Assembly: GCA_040981125.1 (NCBI GenBank)
Contig: JANRMQ010000004.1
Location: forward strand, 313,442-377,441
Length of the DNA: 64,000 nucleotides
DNA from: DASSBQ01 sp040981125
GTDB lineage: Bacteria > Nitrospirota > Nitrospiria > Nitrospirales > Nitrospiraceae
Direction: 5' to 3'
The position numbers and the translations under genes are program-made. The notes under the pieces were generated by a model that worked only from the letters and a program-made list of their open reading frames with translations, ran no database searches and was not told the DNA's origin. The first letter of the stretch is position 1. Every line of letters starts with the position of its first letter. Positions 24,300-32,126 of this stretch are shown here, piece by piece.

Positions 24300-26309
24300 A
24301 TGCCCCGCATGCAATTGGCCTCAGCACTGATCTGGGCGCTTCTCGCAATCCTCGGCGCCGTCGCATTGGCGTTCGTCACCGGCCTGATCAATCCCGATGA
24401 AAAGGTAAACGGTTTGTGGCTGGTGGTGGCCGCGGCCTGCATCTATGTGCTGGCGTTTCGTTTTTATGCCCGCTGGATAGCCCGGCGCGTCGTTGAATTA
24501 GATGACCGGCGTGTCACGCCCGCCGTTCGATTGAATGACGGCGTCAACTATCATCCCACCAACAAGGCCGTGTTGTTCGGCCATCACTTTGCGGCAATCG
24601 CCGGCGCCGGTCCATTGCTGGGGCCGGTGTTGGCCGCTCAGTTCGGCTTTTTGCCCGGATTTTTGTGGCTGGTAATTGGAGCGGTGTTGGCGGGGGCAGT
24701 GCAGGATTTTATTATCCTGGTCGCCTCGATGAGACGGAACGGGCGCTCGTTGCCGGAGATTGCGCAGAGCGAACTCGGCTCGGTAACCGGGACAGCCACC
24801 GCCGTGGCGGTATTATTCATCGTGGTCGTGGCATTGGCCGGTCTCGGCTTTGCCGTGGTCAACGCCCTCTACCGGAACGCCTGGGGAACCTTCACGATCG
24901 CGATGACGATTCCCATCGGCTTCATCATGGGTTTTTACCTGCAACGGTTTCGCCCCGGTCAGATTGCGGAAGTGTCGTTTCTCGGTGTGGCGCTATTGGT
25001 TGCGGCGGTTCTGTTCGGCCGGGTCGTCGCGCAATCTTCCATAGCCGGGTGGTTTGAGTATGATCGGCCGACTTTGGTGTGGCTCTTGGCCGGTTATGGG
25101 TTTTTGGCCTCGGTCCTTCCCGGATGGATGCTGCTTGTGCCGCGCGGTTATCTCTCGACCTTTATGAAGCTCGGGGTGGTGTTCCTGTTGGGGGTCGGCG
25201 TAATCCTCATGGCGCCGACTATTGAGATGCCGCGCGTGACGACCTTTGCCGCCGGCGGCGGACCTATTATTCCTGGGACGCTGTTCCCCTTCCTATTTAT
25301 TACGATCGCCTGCGGGGCCGTGTCCGGCTTCCATTCGCTCGTATCGTCCGGCACGACGCCGAAGATGATTGAGCGGGAGAGCGAAGCGACGGTCGGATAT
25401 GGGGCCATGTTGCTGGAAAGTTTTGTGGGCGTGATGGCCTTGATTGCGGCGTCGGTCCTTGTGCCGGGGGACTATCTGGCGATCAATACGACCTTGTCGT
25501 CGGATGTGTTGGCTTCGATGGGATTTGCACCGGCGCGCATCGAGGAATTGTCTCGATTGGTGGAGACTGATGTCGCGGGCCGGCCGGGCGGAGCCGTCTC
25601 GCTCGCGGTCGGAATGGCGTCGATCTTTGCCGCGTTGCCCGGCATGGCCGGGTTGATGGCCTATTGGTACCAATTTGCGTTGGTGTTCGAGGCGCTGTTC
25701 ATTTTGACGACGATCGATACGGGCACTCGCGTGGCTCGATATCTGATTCAGGAGATGGCCGGCCGGATGTATGCGCCGTTTCGCCGCATGAACTGGTGGC
25801 CGGGCGTGCTGGTAAGCAGCGGTCTGGTGGTGGGAGCCTGGGGGTATCTGATCGGGACGGGCAGCATCTCGACGATCTGGCCGATGTTCGGGGCAGCCAA
25901 CCAATTGCTCGGAACGCTGGCGCTCTGCATTGCAACGACGGTCTTGATCAAGATGTGGAAGTCTCAATATCTTTGGGTCACCGCTCTGCCGATGGTTTTC
26001 GTGGCGGCGATTACGCTGACCGGTTCTTATGAGATGTTCGGAATGTTCATAAGCAAAGCCTCGGCCCTGACCGTGACGAGTCAAGCCTTCGTGTTATACC
26101 TCGATGCCGTGCTTGTCGGGTTGGTCGCCCTGCTCGGAACCATTGTTTTGGGTGATAGTATGATGAAATGGTACGGCTATGTTGTCTTGAAACGGCCGTT
26201 CACAAGCAGTGAGGTCATGGCCACGGCCGGAGGCGGGTCGGCAGGCCGGGTGCAAACGACGCTGAATGCTCAGGATGGTTTTCACCTGCCGGGCGGAGGT
26301 TGTTGCTAA
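24300..26309 (+). CDS. cstA: Carbon starvation protein CstA / peptide-pyruvate transporter family
   Basis: The 669-residue integral membrane protein carries the CstA hallmark G-H-H-F-A-A-I-A-G-A-G-P-L-L-G-P-V-L-A-A-Q around residue 105, and N-D-G-V-N-Y-H-P-T-N-K before it. About 16-18 helices follow, with S-G-T-T-P-K-M-I near the middle. CstA-type proteins import peptides or pyruvate. It aligns end to end with the E. coli form at the start (MQLASALIWALL), so ATG 24300 or 24309 is right. The longer frame from 24216 adds a non-conserved leader. The last residues, G-G-G-C-C, form an unusual Cys-Cys tail. Confidence 0.92.
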   Translation: MPRMQLASALIWALLAILGAVALAFVTGLINPDEKVNGLWLVVAAACIYVLAFRFYARWIARRVVELDDRRVTPAVRLNDGVNYHPTNKAVLFGHHFAAIAGAGPLLGPVLAAQFGFLPGFLWLVIGAVLAGAVQDFIILVASMRRNGRSLPEIAQSELGSVTGTATAVAVLFIVVVALAGLGFAVVNALYRNAWGTFTIAMTIPIGFIMGFYLQRFRPGQIAEVSFLGVALLVAAVLFGRVVAQSSIAGWFEYDRPTLVWLLAGYGFLASVLPGWMLLVPRGYLSTFMKLGVVFLLGVGVILMAPTIEMPRVTTFAAGGGPIIPGTLFPFLFITIACGAVSGFHSLVSSGTTPKMIERESEATVGYGAMLLESFVGVMALIAASVLVPGDYLAINTTLSSDVLASMGFAPARIEELSRLVETDVAGRPGGAVSLAVGMASIFAALPGMAGLMAYWYQFALVFEALFILTTIDTGTRVARYLIQEMAGRMYAPFRRMNWWPGVLVSSGLVVGAWGYLIGTGSISTIWPMFGAANQLLGTLALCIATTVLIKMWKSQYLWVTALPMVFVAAITLTGSYEMFGMFISKASALTVTSQAFVLYLDAVLVGLVALLGTIVLGDSMMKWYGYVVLKRPFTSSEVMATAGGGSAGRVQTTLNAQDGFHLPGGGCC

Positions 26310-26426
26310 CAGGAGGTTGCCTGGCGCTCATTATTCTTCGCGCCGCGCACCTTGCTGCGTCCTTGCTGGATATCCTTTTGAACATCCCCTCGAGGAGGGA
26401 CACGTGTAAAGTTGGAGGAGGCTTCA

Positions 26427-26924
26427 ATGGCTGACCAGTTTTCGTTTGATGTTGTATCCGAAGTCAACATGCAGGAAATGAAGAATGTGGTGGATCAGGC
26501 GACCAAAGAGATCAAGCAGCGGTTCGACTTCAAGGACTCAAAGACCGAGATTACGCTCAAGGAGAAAGAGAAGGAATTGATCGTGCTGTCGGACGATGAC
26601 TATAAGCTCAATGCCGTGAATGAGATCATCAAGAACAAGTGTGTGAAGCGCCAGGTGTCGCTGAAAGCGCTGAACTATGGCCAAGTGGAGGAAGCTTTAG
26701 GGGGCACCGTTCGACAGGTCGTCAAGATTCAAAGCGGTATCTCGTCCGAAAAGGCAAAAGACATCGCCAAGCAGGTGCGGGATTCCAAACTCAAGGTCCA
26801 GGCACAAATTCAAGGGGAGCAGCTGCGGGTCGTGAGTAAGAGCAAGGACGAGCTCCAACAGGCGATCGCGTTTCTAAAGGGAAAGGACTTCGGAATCGAC
26901 TTGCAGTTCACGAATTATCGCTAA
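26427..26924 (+). CDS. YajQ-family nucleotide-binding protein
   Basis: The 165-residue protein fits the YajQ family over its full length. It starts F-S-F-D-V-V-S-E-V-N-M-Q-E and continues with Q-R-F-D-F-K-D-S-K, then the second ferredoxin-like half ending F-G-I-D-L-Q-F-T-N-Y-R. Members bind nucleotides, and some bind cyclic di-GMP as transcription cofactors. The ATG at 26427 has a strong GGAGGAGG ribosome binding site; an upstream TTG would place that site inside the gene. Confidence 0.95.
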   Translation: MADQFSFDVVSEVNMQEMKNVVDQATKEIKQRFDFKDSKTEITLKEKEKELIVLSDDDYKLNAVNEIIKNKCVKRQVSLKALNYGQVEEALGGTVRQVVKIQSGISSEKAKDIAKQVRDSKLKVQAQIQGEQLRVVSKSKDELQQAIAFLKGKDFGIDLQFTNYR

Positions 26925-27031
26925 TCGGGATGGTGAAGCAGTTTCTGATACGGCTCGCCGCTCTGTTCCCTGCGGCTTCCCAGGTTGGTCTCGGTTGCTC
27001 GGTTCCGTGTGAACCGTATTAAAATGCCGTC

Positions 27032-28057
27032 ATGCGAAATCGGGTTAATCGTTTCCTCTTTGTCCTCTTGGCTGCTCTTGCCGGCTGCAATGGCAGTGAT
27101 CCAATCGTCGTCATTGAACTCCATCCGAAGAATCCGGACATTCTCTATATCGCCACAAACGACTATATCTATAAAACGCGCGACGGCGGCCGTACATGGA
27201 CGAATCTTTCTAAAGGCATGAGCCATTCGCGCGTTATTTCAATGGCGGTTGATCCGGCCTATCCGGCCACGATTTATGCCGGTACAAAGGGTGACGCCGT
27301 GTACAAGAGCTATGACGGGGGGCAGCGATGGGTTTCTCAGCGGGCGGGTCTGGATGATGCCACCATTTCGTCGGTCGTCAATCAGTTCGTGTTCGATCCG
27401 GATCAAAACACGCATCTGTTCGCCGCGACCACGATGGGAGTATTCGAATCCACCAACGGCGGAGACAGCTGGGTGAAGCGGATGGAGGGCATGAAGGAGG
27501 TCTTGATGGTGATCACGCTTGGTCTGGACCCGACTCGGCCGGCGATATTGTATGCCGGCACCAGCGGCGGCGTGTACCGATCGGTTGATCGAGCCGGACA
27601 TTGGGAAAAAGCCAATACCGGCTTAGTGGCGCCCGAAATGGTCAAATCATCTCGGGCATTGAACGTCACCGCGGTGCAGGTAGACGCGTTTGAGCCGGAC
27701 ACGGTGTATGCCGCGACGTTGAGCGGACTGTATAAATCGGTGGATACGGCGAAGTCATGGCAGCGAATCGGTGAGTCGTTGCATGATCAGATGATCATTA
27801 CGATGGTGCTCGACCGGACCCGCAGGGGCGTCATCTATTTGGCCGGCAGGGAAGGGATTTCCCGCAGTGAGGATGGCGGCGGAACGTGGAAGTTTCTGAA
27901 TGAAGGACTGGCCACAAAAAACATACGGTCGTTGGCGCAGAGTCCGTCCGATGCTGCGGTCTGGTATGCCGGAACAAATGGGAGCGGGTTGTATCGCAGT
28001 GGCAATCATGGCGAGCTGTGGGAAAAGATGCCGCCTATCAAGTCGTCGAGTAATTGA
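27032..28057 (+). CDS. BNR/sialidase-type beta-propeller lipoprotein
   Basis: The 341-residue protein begins with a lipoprotein signal ending L-A-G-C (Cys19). It then has repeated Asp-box units (Y-K-T-R-D-G-G-R-T-W, Y-K-S-Y-D-G-G-Q-R-W, F-E-S-T-N-G-G-D-S-W, S-R-S-E-D-G-G-G-T-W). The five to seven blades fit a photosystem-stability-factor/VPS10-like beta-propeller anchored to a membrane. Typical catalytic sialidase residues are not evident, so binding or assembly is more likely than hydrolysis. It is a single gene with a short hairpin (27000-27016) just before it. Confidence 0.85.
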   Translation: MRNRVNRFLFVLLAALAGCNGSDPIVVIELHPKNPDILYIATNDYIYKTRDGGRTWTNLSKGMSHSRVISMAVDPAYPATIYAGTKGDAVYKSYDGGQRWVSQRAGLDDATISSVVNQFVFDPDQNTHLFAATTMGVFESTNGGDSWVKRMEGMKEVLMVITLGLDPTRPAILYAGTSGGVYRSVDRAGHWEKANTGLVAPEMVKSSRALNVTAVQVDAFEPDTVYAATLSGLYKSVDTAKSWQRIGESLHDQMIITMVLDRTRRGVIYLAGREGISRSEDGGGTWKFLNEGLATKNIRSLAQSPSDAAVWYAGTNGSGLYRSGNHGELWEKMPPIKSSSN

Positions 28058-28102
28058 CAACAGGTGTTCGGAGAGATGAAGGCGCCTGGAATCGAACACC
28101 GG

Positions 28103-29182
28103 TTATTGCGGGCCGGTGCCGCGGTTCTGAAGCGAGGAGCCGATCGATGAGCCGCCAAGGGAGGAGCCCACTGATGAATCCGGAAGCGAGGAACTGGTCG
28201 TCGATTTTCCGATGTTCGACCCGATAGTGGAATCCTGCAAGGATGATCCGATTGTGGATTGAGGCAATGTCGAGTCGACGGATGATGAGGTGGCGCGGTT
28301 GAGCGTCGATTCGCCGATGTCCGGACCCGCGCGGCCGGTGGCGCCGATCTCAAAGCCCGTTGATCCGGTCGCGCCGATTTCTCTGCCGGTTTTGGGATTC
28401 ACACCGATGCTCGGACCGGTGAGCCCCTCTGCTCCGATTGCCGTACCGCTGGCCGGCGTTCTCCCAATGGCTTTGCCCGCCGAAGGAGTGGCGCCGATTT
28501 CGATCCCGGTTTTGGCTCCGCCCGGAAGATCGTAGGGGCGCAGTCGATTCCGCAGCGTTTCTTCGGTCTCTCGGATAGACAACGTTTCCCGTCCCGCTTC
28601 CTCGTACCCGGCGGCATCTCGTTTTTCCATCAACGCGCCGAGTCCCTCCAGTTGCTTACGCAACACCGACAGATCATGCCTTGCGCGCGCGACGGGAGGA
28701 ATCATTTCTTTCAGCGTCATGCCCCGCAGCTTCATCTGTTCGCTGAACAACTCGGTTTGCGCCAGGCGGAGCAACTCGCCGACTTGGTCGCCAAGTTCTT
28801 CGACTCGTTCCAATTCCGCCGGATCGGTCTTGCAGCAATCGAGAAACTGCCGGTATTCGCGCAAAAAGTCGGAGACTTCGCGTTGGAGATTGTCAATCTT
28901 CATTTCACGTGAGGGTCGGCTTGCCTTTAAGGCGTTGGTGGGTTTTGATTCATCGAGGGGCGTGTCGTCAATTAATGGCGTACAGCCGGCGTCAGGACGA
29001 CCGTTGTGGCTGCGCTCCGGGTGCGACGCCGCTCCCAACTGTTGATCCGCCGTCCGATCTCCACAATATTCCAGAGGAGGTGCTGCTAGTCCCACTGAAG
29101 GCGAGATATATCCACAGCACCCGATCATCATGACCAGGAGAAGCTGAACGCCGGCGAGGAAACGAGTCGGTTGTGATCGCAT
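28103..29182 (-). CDS. Probable lipoprotein with ten-residue IG repeats, function unknown
   Basis: The 359-residue protein starts with a signal-like segment ending M-M-I-G-C-C, compatible with lipid attachment. A charged helical, possibly coiled-coil region spans about residues 70-220. Next come six to seven tandem units of exactly ten residues beginning I-G and carrying G at position 8 (for example IGATPSAGKA). The tail of about 70 residues, rich in Ser, Thr and Gly, has S-x-I-G-S-S-L-type units, also close to ten residues. The regular repeat suggests a beta-solenoid or fibrous surface stalk. A start at 29182 gives a proper signal sequence; longer frames would overlap the AsnRS gene. No family recognised. 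Confidence 0.7.
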   Translation of the reverse strand: MRSQPTRFLAGVQLLLVMMIGCCGYISPSVGLAAPPLEYCGDRTADQQLGAASHPERSHNGRPDAGCTPLIDDTPLDESKPTNALKASRPSREMKIDNLQREVSDFLREYRQFLDCCKTDPAELERVEELGDQVGELLRLAQTELFSEQMKLRGMTLKEMIPPVARARHDLSVLRKQLEGLGALMEKRDAAGYEEAGRETLSIRETEETLRNRLRPYDLPGGAKTGIEIGATPSAGKAIGRTPASGTAIGAEGLTGPSIGVNPKTGREIGATGSTGFEIGATGRAGPDIGESTLNRATSSSVDSTLPQSTIGSSLQDSTIGSNIGKSTTSSSLPDSSVGSSLGGSSIGSSLQNRGTGPQ

Positions 29183-29307
29183 ATCGATGATTCTTCCCTT
29201 ACAATTTCTGATTGTCAATCGAAGACGCGAAAGCCGCCTTGCAAGCCCGTTGCTAACGCGGTAGGCTGCGTCGCTCATGTCGAAAGGCTCGCAGTGAGGT
29301 GAACGTG

Positions 29308-30600
29308 ATGCCGCATATCTATATCGAAAACGCCGCACGGCATATTGGCGAGGACGTGACCGTTCGAGGATGGTTACGGAGTCGCCGGGATAAAGGCAAG
29401 TTACACTTTTTGATCCTGCGCGACGGCACAGGCGAATTGCAGGCCGTAGTGAATAAGAGCGTGGTTGGGGAGGAGCAGTTTGCCTTGTCAGGACAATTGA
29501 CCCAGGAATCGTCCTGCATTGTCACCGGTATGGTGAGAGCGGACGTCCGCGCGCCGGGCGGATGTGAATTGGATGTCAAGCAGGTCGAGATCGTGCAACT
29601 CGCCGACCCGTTTCCGATCCAACCCAAGGAGCACGGGACGGGATTTCTCATGGAACATCGGCACCTGTGGCTTCGATCCAGCCGGCAACATGCGGTGCTT
29701 CGAATCCGCCATGAAATCATCCGCGCCTGCCGCAATTTTTTTGACGATCGGGGATTTGTGCTGGTCGATGCGCCTATTTTCACGCCGAATGCGTGCGAAG
29801 GCACGACGACGTTGTTTCAGACACAATACTTCGATGAGACCGCGTACTTGACGCAAAGTGGACAGTTGTATAGTGAGGCCACCGCGGCGGCGTTCGGGAA
29901 AGTGTATTGCTTCGGTCCGACGTTCCGGGCCGAAAAATCGAAGACGCGCCGTCATCTGATGGAATTTTGGATGGTCGAGCCGGAAGTCGCCTTTGCCGAG
30001 TTAGCGGATATGATGACTTTGGCCGAGGAATTTCTGATTTACATTGTGGAGCGGGTTGTGGCATCAAGGCGAGCCGAACTGCAGGTGTTGGAGCGGGACG
30101 TGTCGAAGTTAGAACGTATTCGCGCGCCCTTTCCAAGAATGACATATGAGGATGGCGTTGCGCTTCTTCAACGGAAAGGCAATTCTACTAAGCTCGGCGA
30201 TGATTTTGGTGGAGACGAAGAAACTATTTTATCGAATGAGTTTGACCGTCCTGTCATCGTACACCGATATCCCGCGTCCATGAAGGCTTTCTACATGCAA
30301 AACGATCCTGATCGACCGGATCTGGCTCTCTGTATGGACATCTTGGCGCCGGAAGGGTATGGCGAGATCATCGGCGGAGGCCAGCGCATTCACGAATACG
30401 ACAAGTTATACGCCCGGATTTTGGAGCACCATCTTCCGGAAGAAGCGTTTAAATGGTATCTCGATTTGCGCCGCTACGGCTCGGTCCCTCACGCCGGCTT
30501 CGGCATGGGAATAGAGCGTGCCGTGGCATGGATATGCGGGCTGGAACATGTTCGTGAAACGATTCCGTTCCCACGGATGCTGTACAGACTTTATCCGTAA
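29308..30600 (+). CDS. asnS: Asparagine--tRNA ligase
   Basis: The 430-residue class II aminoacyl-tRNA synthetase has an OB-fold anticodon domain at residues 1 to about 105 (V-R-G-W-L-R-S-R-R-D-K-G-K). Motif 2, F-R-A-E-K-S-K-T-R-R-H-L-x-E-F, and motif 3, G-F-G-M-G-I-E-R, are both clear. It joins asparagine to tRNA-Asn in the cytoplasm. The P-x-E-G-Y-G-E-I-I-G-G-G-Q-R stretch fits AsnRS. GAGGT precedes ATG 29308 at 7 bp; the GTG at 29299 is less likely. It is a single gene between the repeat lipoprotein and the dcw cluster. Confidence 0.95.
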   Translation: MPHIYIENAARHIGEDVTVRGWLRSRRDKGKLHFLILRDGTGELQAVVNKSVVGEEQFALSGQLTQESSCIVTGMVRADVRAPGGCELDVKQVEIVQLADPFPIQPKEHGTGFLMEHRHLWLRSSRQHAVLRIRHEIIRACRNFFDDRGFVLVDAPIFTPNACEGTTTLFQTQYFDETAYLTQSGQLYSEATAAAFGKVYCFGPTFRAEKSKTRRHLMEFWMVEPEVAFAELADMMTLAEEFLIYIVERVVASRRAELQVLERDVSKLERIRAPFPRMTYEDGVALLQRKGNSTKLGDDFGGDEETILSNEFDRPVIVHRYPASMKAFYMQNDPDRPDLALCMDILAPEGYGEIIGGGQRIHEYDKLYARILEHHLPEEAFKWYLDLRRYGSVPHAGFGMGIERAVAWICGLEHVRETIPFPRMLYRLYP

Positions 30601-30800
30601 CCCTGCCCATTAAGCACAGCGTTTGCGAGATTGACCGCAGTCCCGCTGCTTCAGCTAAAACTTCGGTTTCTCCCCCATCCGTTTGCTATCACCCGGAACC
30701 CTCTCGACGAACGAAATACTAGTAATCGTCGGACCTGGTTGTGTGGGCCTAACACTTCCACGTAAGGAACAATATTCTTGAAAATACGTCGAAAAACCTG

Positions 30801-30828
30801 TTGACTAGTTTTCGGTTGAGTGTATACT
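30801..30828 (+). promoter_or_regulatory. Sigma70-type promoter of the division and cell wall cluster
   Basis: TTGACT at 30801-30806 and TATACT at 30823-30828 are separated by 16 bp. This is the best promoter in the 285-bp gap before rsmH and places the RNA start near 30835, just before the MraZ-box-like repeats. Confidence 0.75.
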
Positions 30829-30840
30829 CCGGCTCTGAAG

Positions 30841-30865
30841 TGGGGAAAAGTGGGTGAAAATGGAA
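30841..30865 (+). promoter_or_regulatory. MraZ-box-like triple direct repeat upstream of rsmH
   Basis: TGGGG, TGGGT and TGGAA are spaced by exactly 5 nt (AAAAG, GAAAA). This matches the known MraZ operator, three TGGGN units with 5-nt spacers, except that the third lacks one G. The site lies between the promoter and rsmH. No mraZ gene precedes rsmH here, although mraZ normally is the first gene of the cluster. Confidence 0.65.
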
Positions 30866-30885
30866 TCGACTTTGAATTCTCCACC

Positions 30886-31791
30886 ATGCATATCCCGGTG
30901 CTCCTTGAAGAAACGCTTTTCTGGCTCCGTTCCAGGCCTGGTGGAGTCTATATGGATTGTACGGTGGGTTACGCCGGCCTAGCGTCGCGAATTCTTGAGC
31001 TGTCGGGACCGGACGGCGTCCTGATAGGAATCGATCGCGATCAGGAAGCTCTTGATGCAGCTAAGAATAATCTTCGGCAATTTGGGCAACGGGTTTACCT
31101 CAGAAAAGGCAACTTCGCCGACCTCACATCGCATCTGAAATTCTTTGGGTTTTCCACTGTCGATGGCGTGGTGTTTGACTTCGGAGTGTCCTCTCCACAG
31201 CTGGACAGCGCCGACAGGGGGTTCAGTTTTCTAGCTGACGGTCCCCTCGATATGCGGATGGATCAAAGCACCGGACGGACGGCGTCCGATCTGATTCGTG
31301 AATTGTCGGAGGGAGAAATTGCCGACCTCATTTATGAATTCGGCGAGGAACGTTATGCCAGGCGAATCGCACGTGTCATTGCACGGGAACGCTTGAGCCG
31401 GCCGATAGAAACCACCGGGCAGTTGACCGCACTCGTCAAGCAAGCAGTTCCATCTTCCTACAGATACGGGCGCATTCATTGCGCGACGCGAACGTTTCAA
31501 GCGTTTCGAATTGCGGTGAATCAGGAGTTGGACATGTTGAAACCTGCTTTGGTGCAAGCGGCGGAAGCACTGGCCCCGGAGGGCCGACTGTGCGCGATCT
31601 CCTTCCATTCACTTGAAGATCGCATTGTGAAGAACACGCTGCGCGCTCTTACTCAAGCTCCGCACGCTGCATTTAAGAGCCTTACGAAAAAACCAGTTAT
31701 GGCCACGGAAGCGGAGCGCCGCCTCAATCCACGAGCACGAAGCGCAAAGTTGCGCGTCGGGGAACGTCTCACCGGGGAGCTTGTGTCATGA
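30886..31791 (+). CDS. rsmH: 16S rRNA (cytosine-1402-N4)-methyltransferase RsmH (MraW)
   Basis: The 301-residue protein begins H-I-P-V-L-L-E-E-T-L and has D-C-T-V-G-Y-A-G as a variant of the usual D-x-T-x-G-x-G-G-H SAM motif. It also contains D-F-G-V-S-S-P-Q-L-D and the terminal S-F-H-S-L-E-D-R-I-V-K signature. It methylates C1402 of 16S rRNA. The ATG at 30886 starts the conserved region; upstream in-frame GTG codons fall within the repeat operator. Its end overlaps ftsL by ATGA. Confidence 0.95.
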   Translation: MHIPVLLEETLFWLRSRPGGVYMDCTVGYAGLASRILELSGPDGVLIGIDRDQEALDAAKNNLRQFGQRVYLRKGNFADLTSHLKFFGFSTVDGVVFDFGVSSPQLDSADRGFSFLADGPLDMRMDQSTGRTASDLIRELSEGEIADLIYEFGEERYARRIARVIARERLSRPIETTGQLTALVKQAVPSSYRYGRIHCATRTFQAFRIAVNQELDMLKPALVQAAEALAPEGRLCAISFHSLEDRIVKNTLRALTQAPHAAFKSLTKKPVMATEAERRLNPRARSAKLRVGERLTGELVS

Positions 31792-32126
31792 AAGGCATCG
31801 TCTTTACCATTGTGCTTTCAATGACCCTCCTGTTTGTTTGGGAGCGAGTGGATGTCGTTCGATTGGGATATCATATCGAGCGATTGAAGTCCCAAAAAGT
31901 CTTGCTGGAGCGCGAGCGGGATGAATTGCGTGTCAAACTGTCGTCCTTGACTTCTCCCGAGCGGATAGCGAGAGCCGCCTCCGAAAAATTGAGCATGGTG
32001 CTTCCGGAGAAAGGTCAGATCATTCTTGTCCATCTGGAGCCGGAGTCACCTGTAGTTCCACATCAAGATCCCGAAGAGGGTGAAGTGCGGCTTGCCAAGA
32101 ATGTTCCTGCCAGGAGGAGCAAGTAG
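31788..32126 (+). CDS. ftsL: Cell division protein FtsL
   Basis: The 112-residue bitopic protein has a very short cytoplasmic end, one transmembrane helix at about residues 4-20, and then a coiled coil (I-E-R-L-K-S-Q-K-V-L-L-E-R-E-R-D-E-L) that ends in a T-S-P-E-R-I-A-R-A-A stretch typical of FtsL. It would act in the FtsQLB complex that activates septal peptidoglycan synthesis. Sequence alone is weak for this family; the position between rsmH and ftsI makes the call secure. It overlaps both neighbours. Confidence 0.88.
   Translation: MKGIVFTIVLSMTLLFVWERVDVVRLGYHIERLKSQKVLLERERDELRVKLSSLTSPERIARAASEKLSMVLPEKGQIILVHLEPESPVVPHQDPEEGEVRLAKNVPARRSK

Noticed and set aside
30820..30885. In-frame non-ATG extensions of rsmH
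   Set aside because: They would overlap the -10 box and the triple repeat, and the conserved protein starts at 30886.
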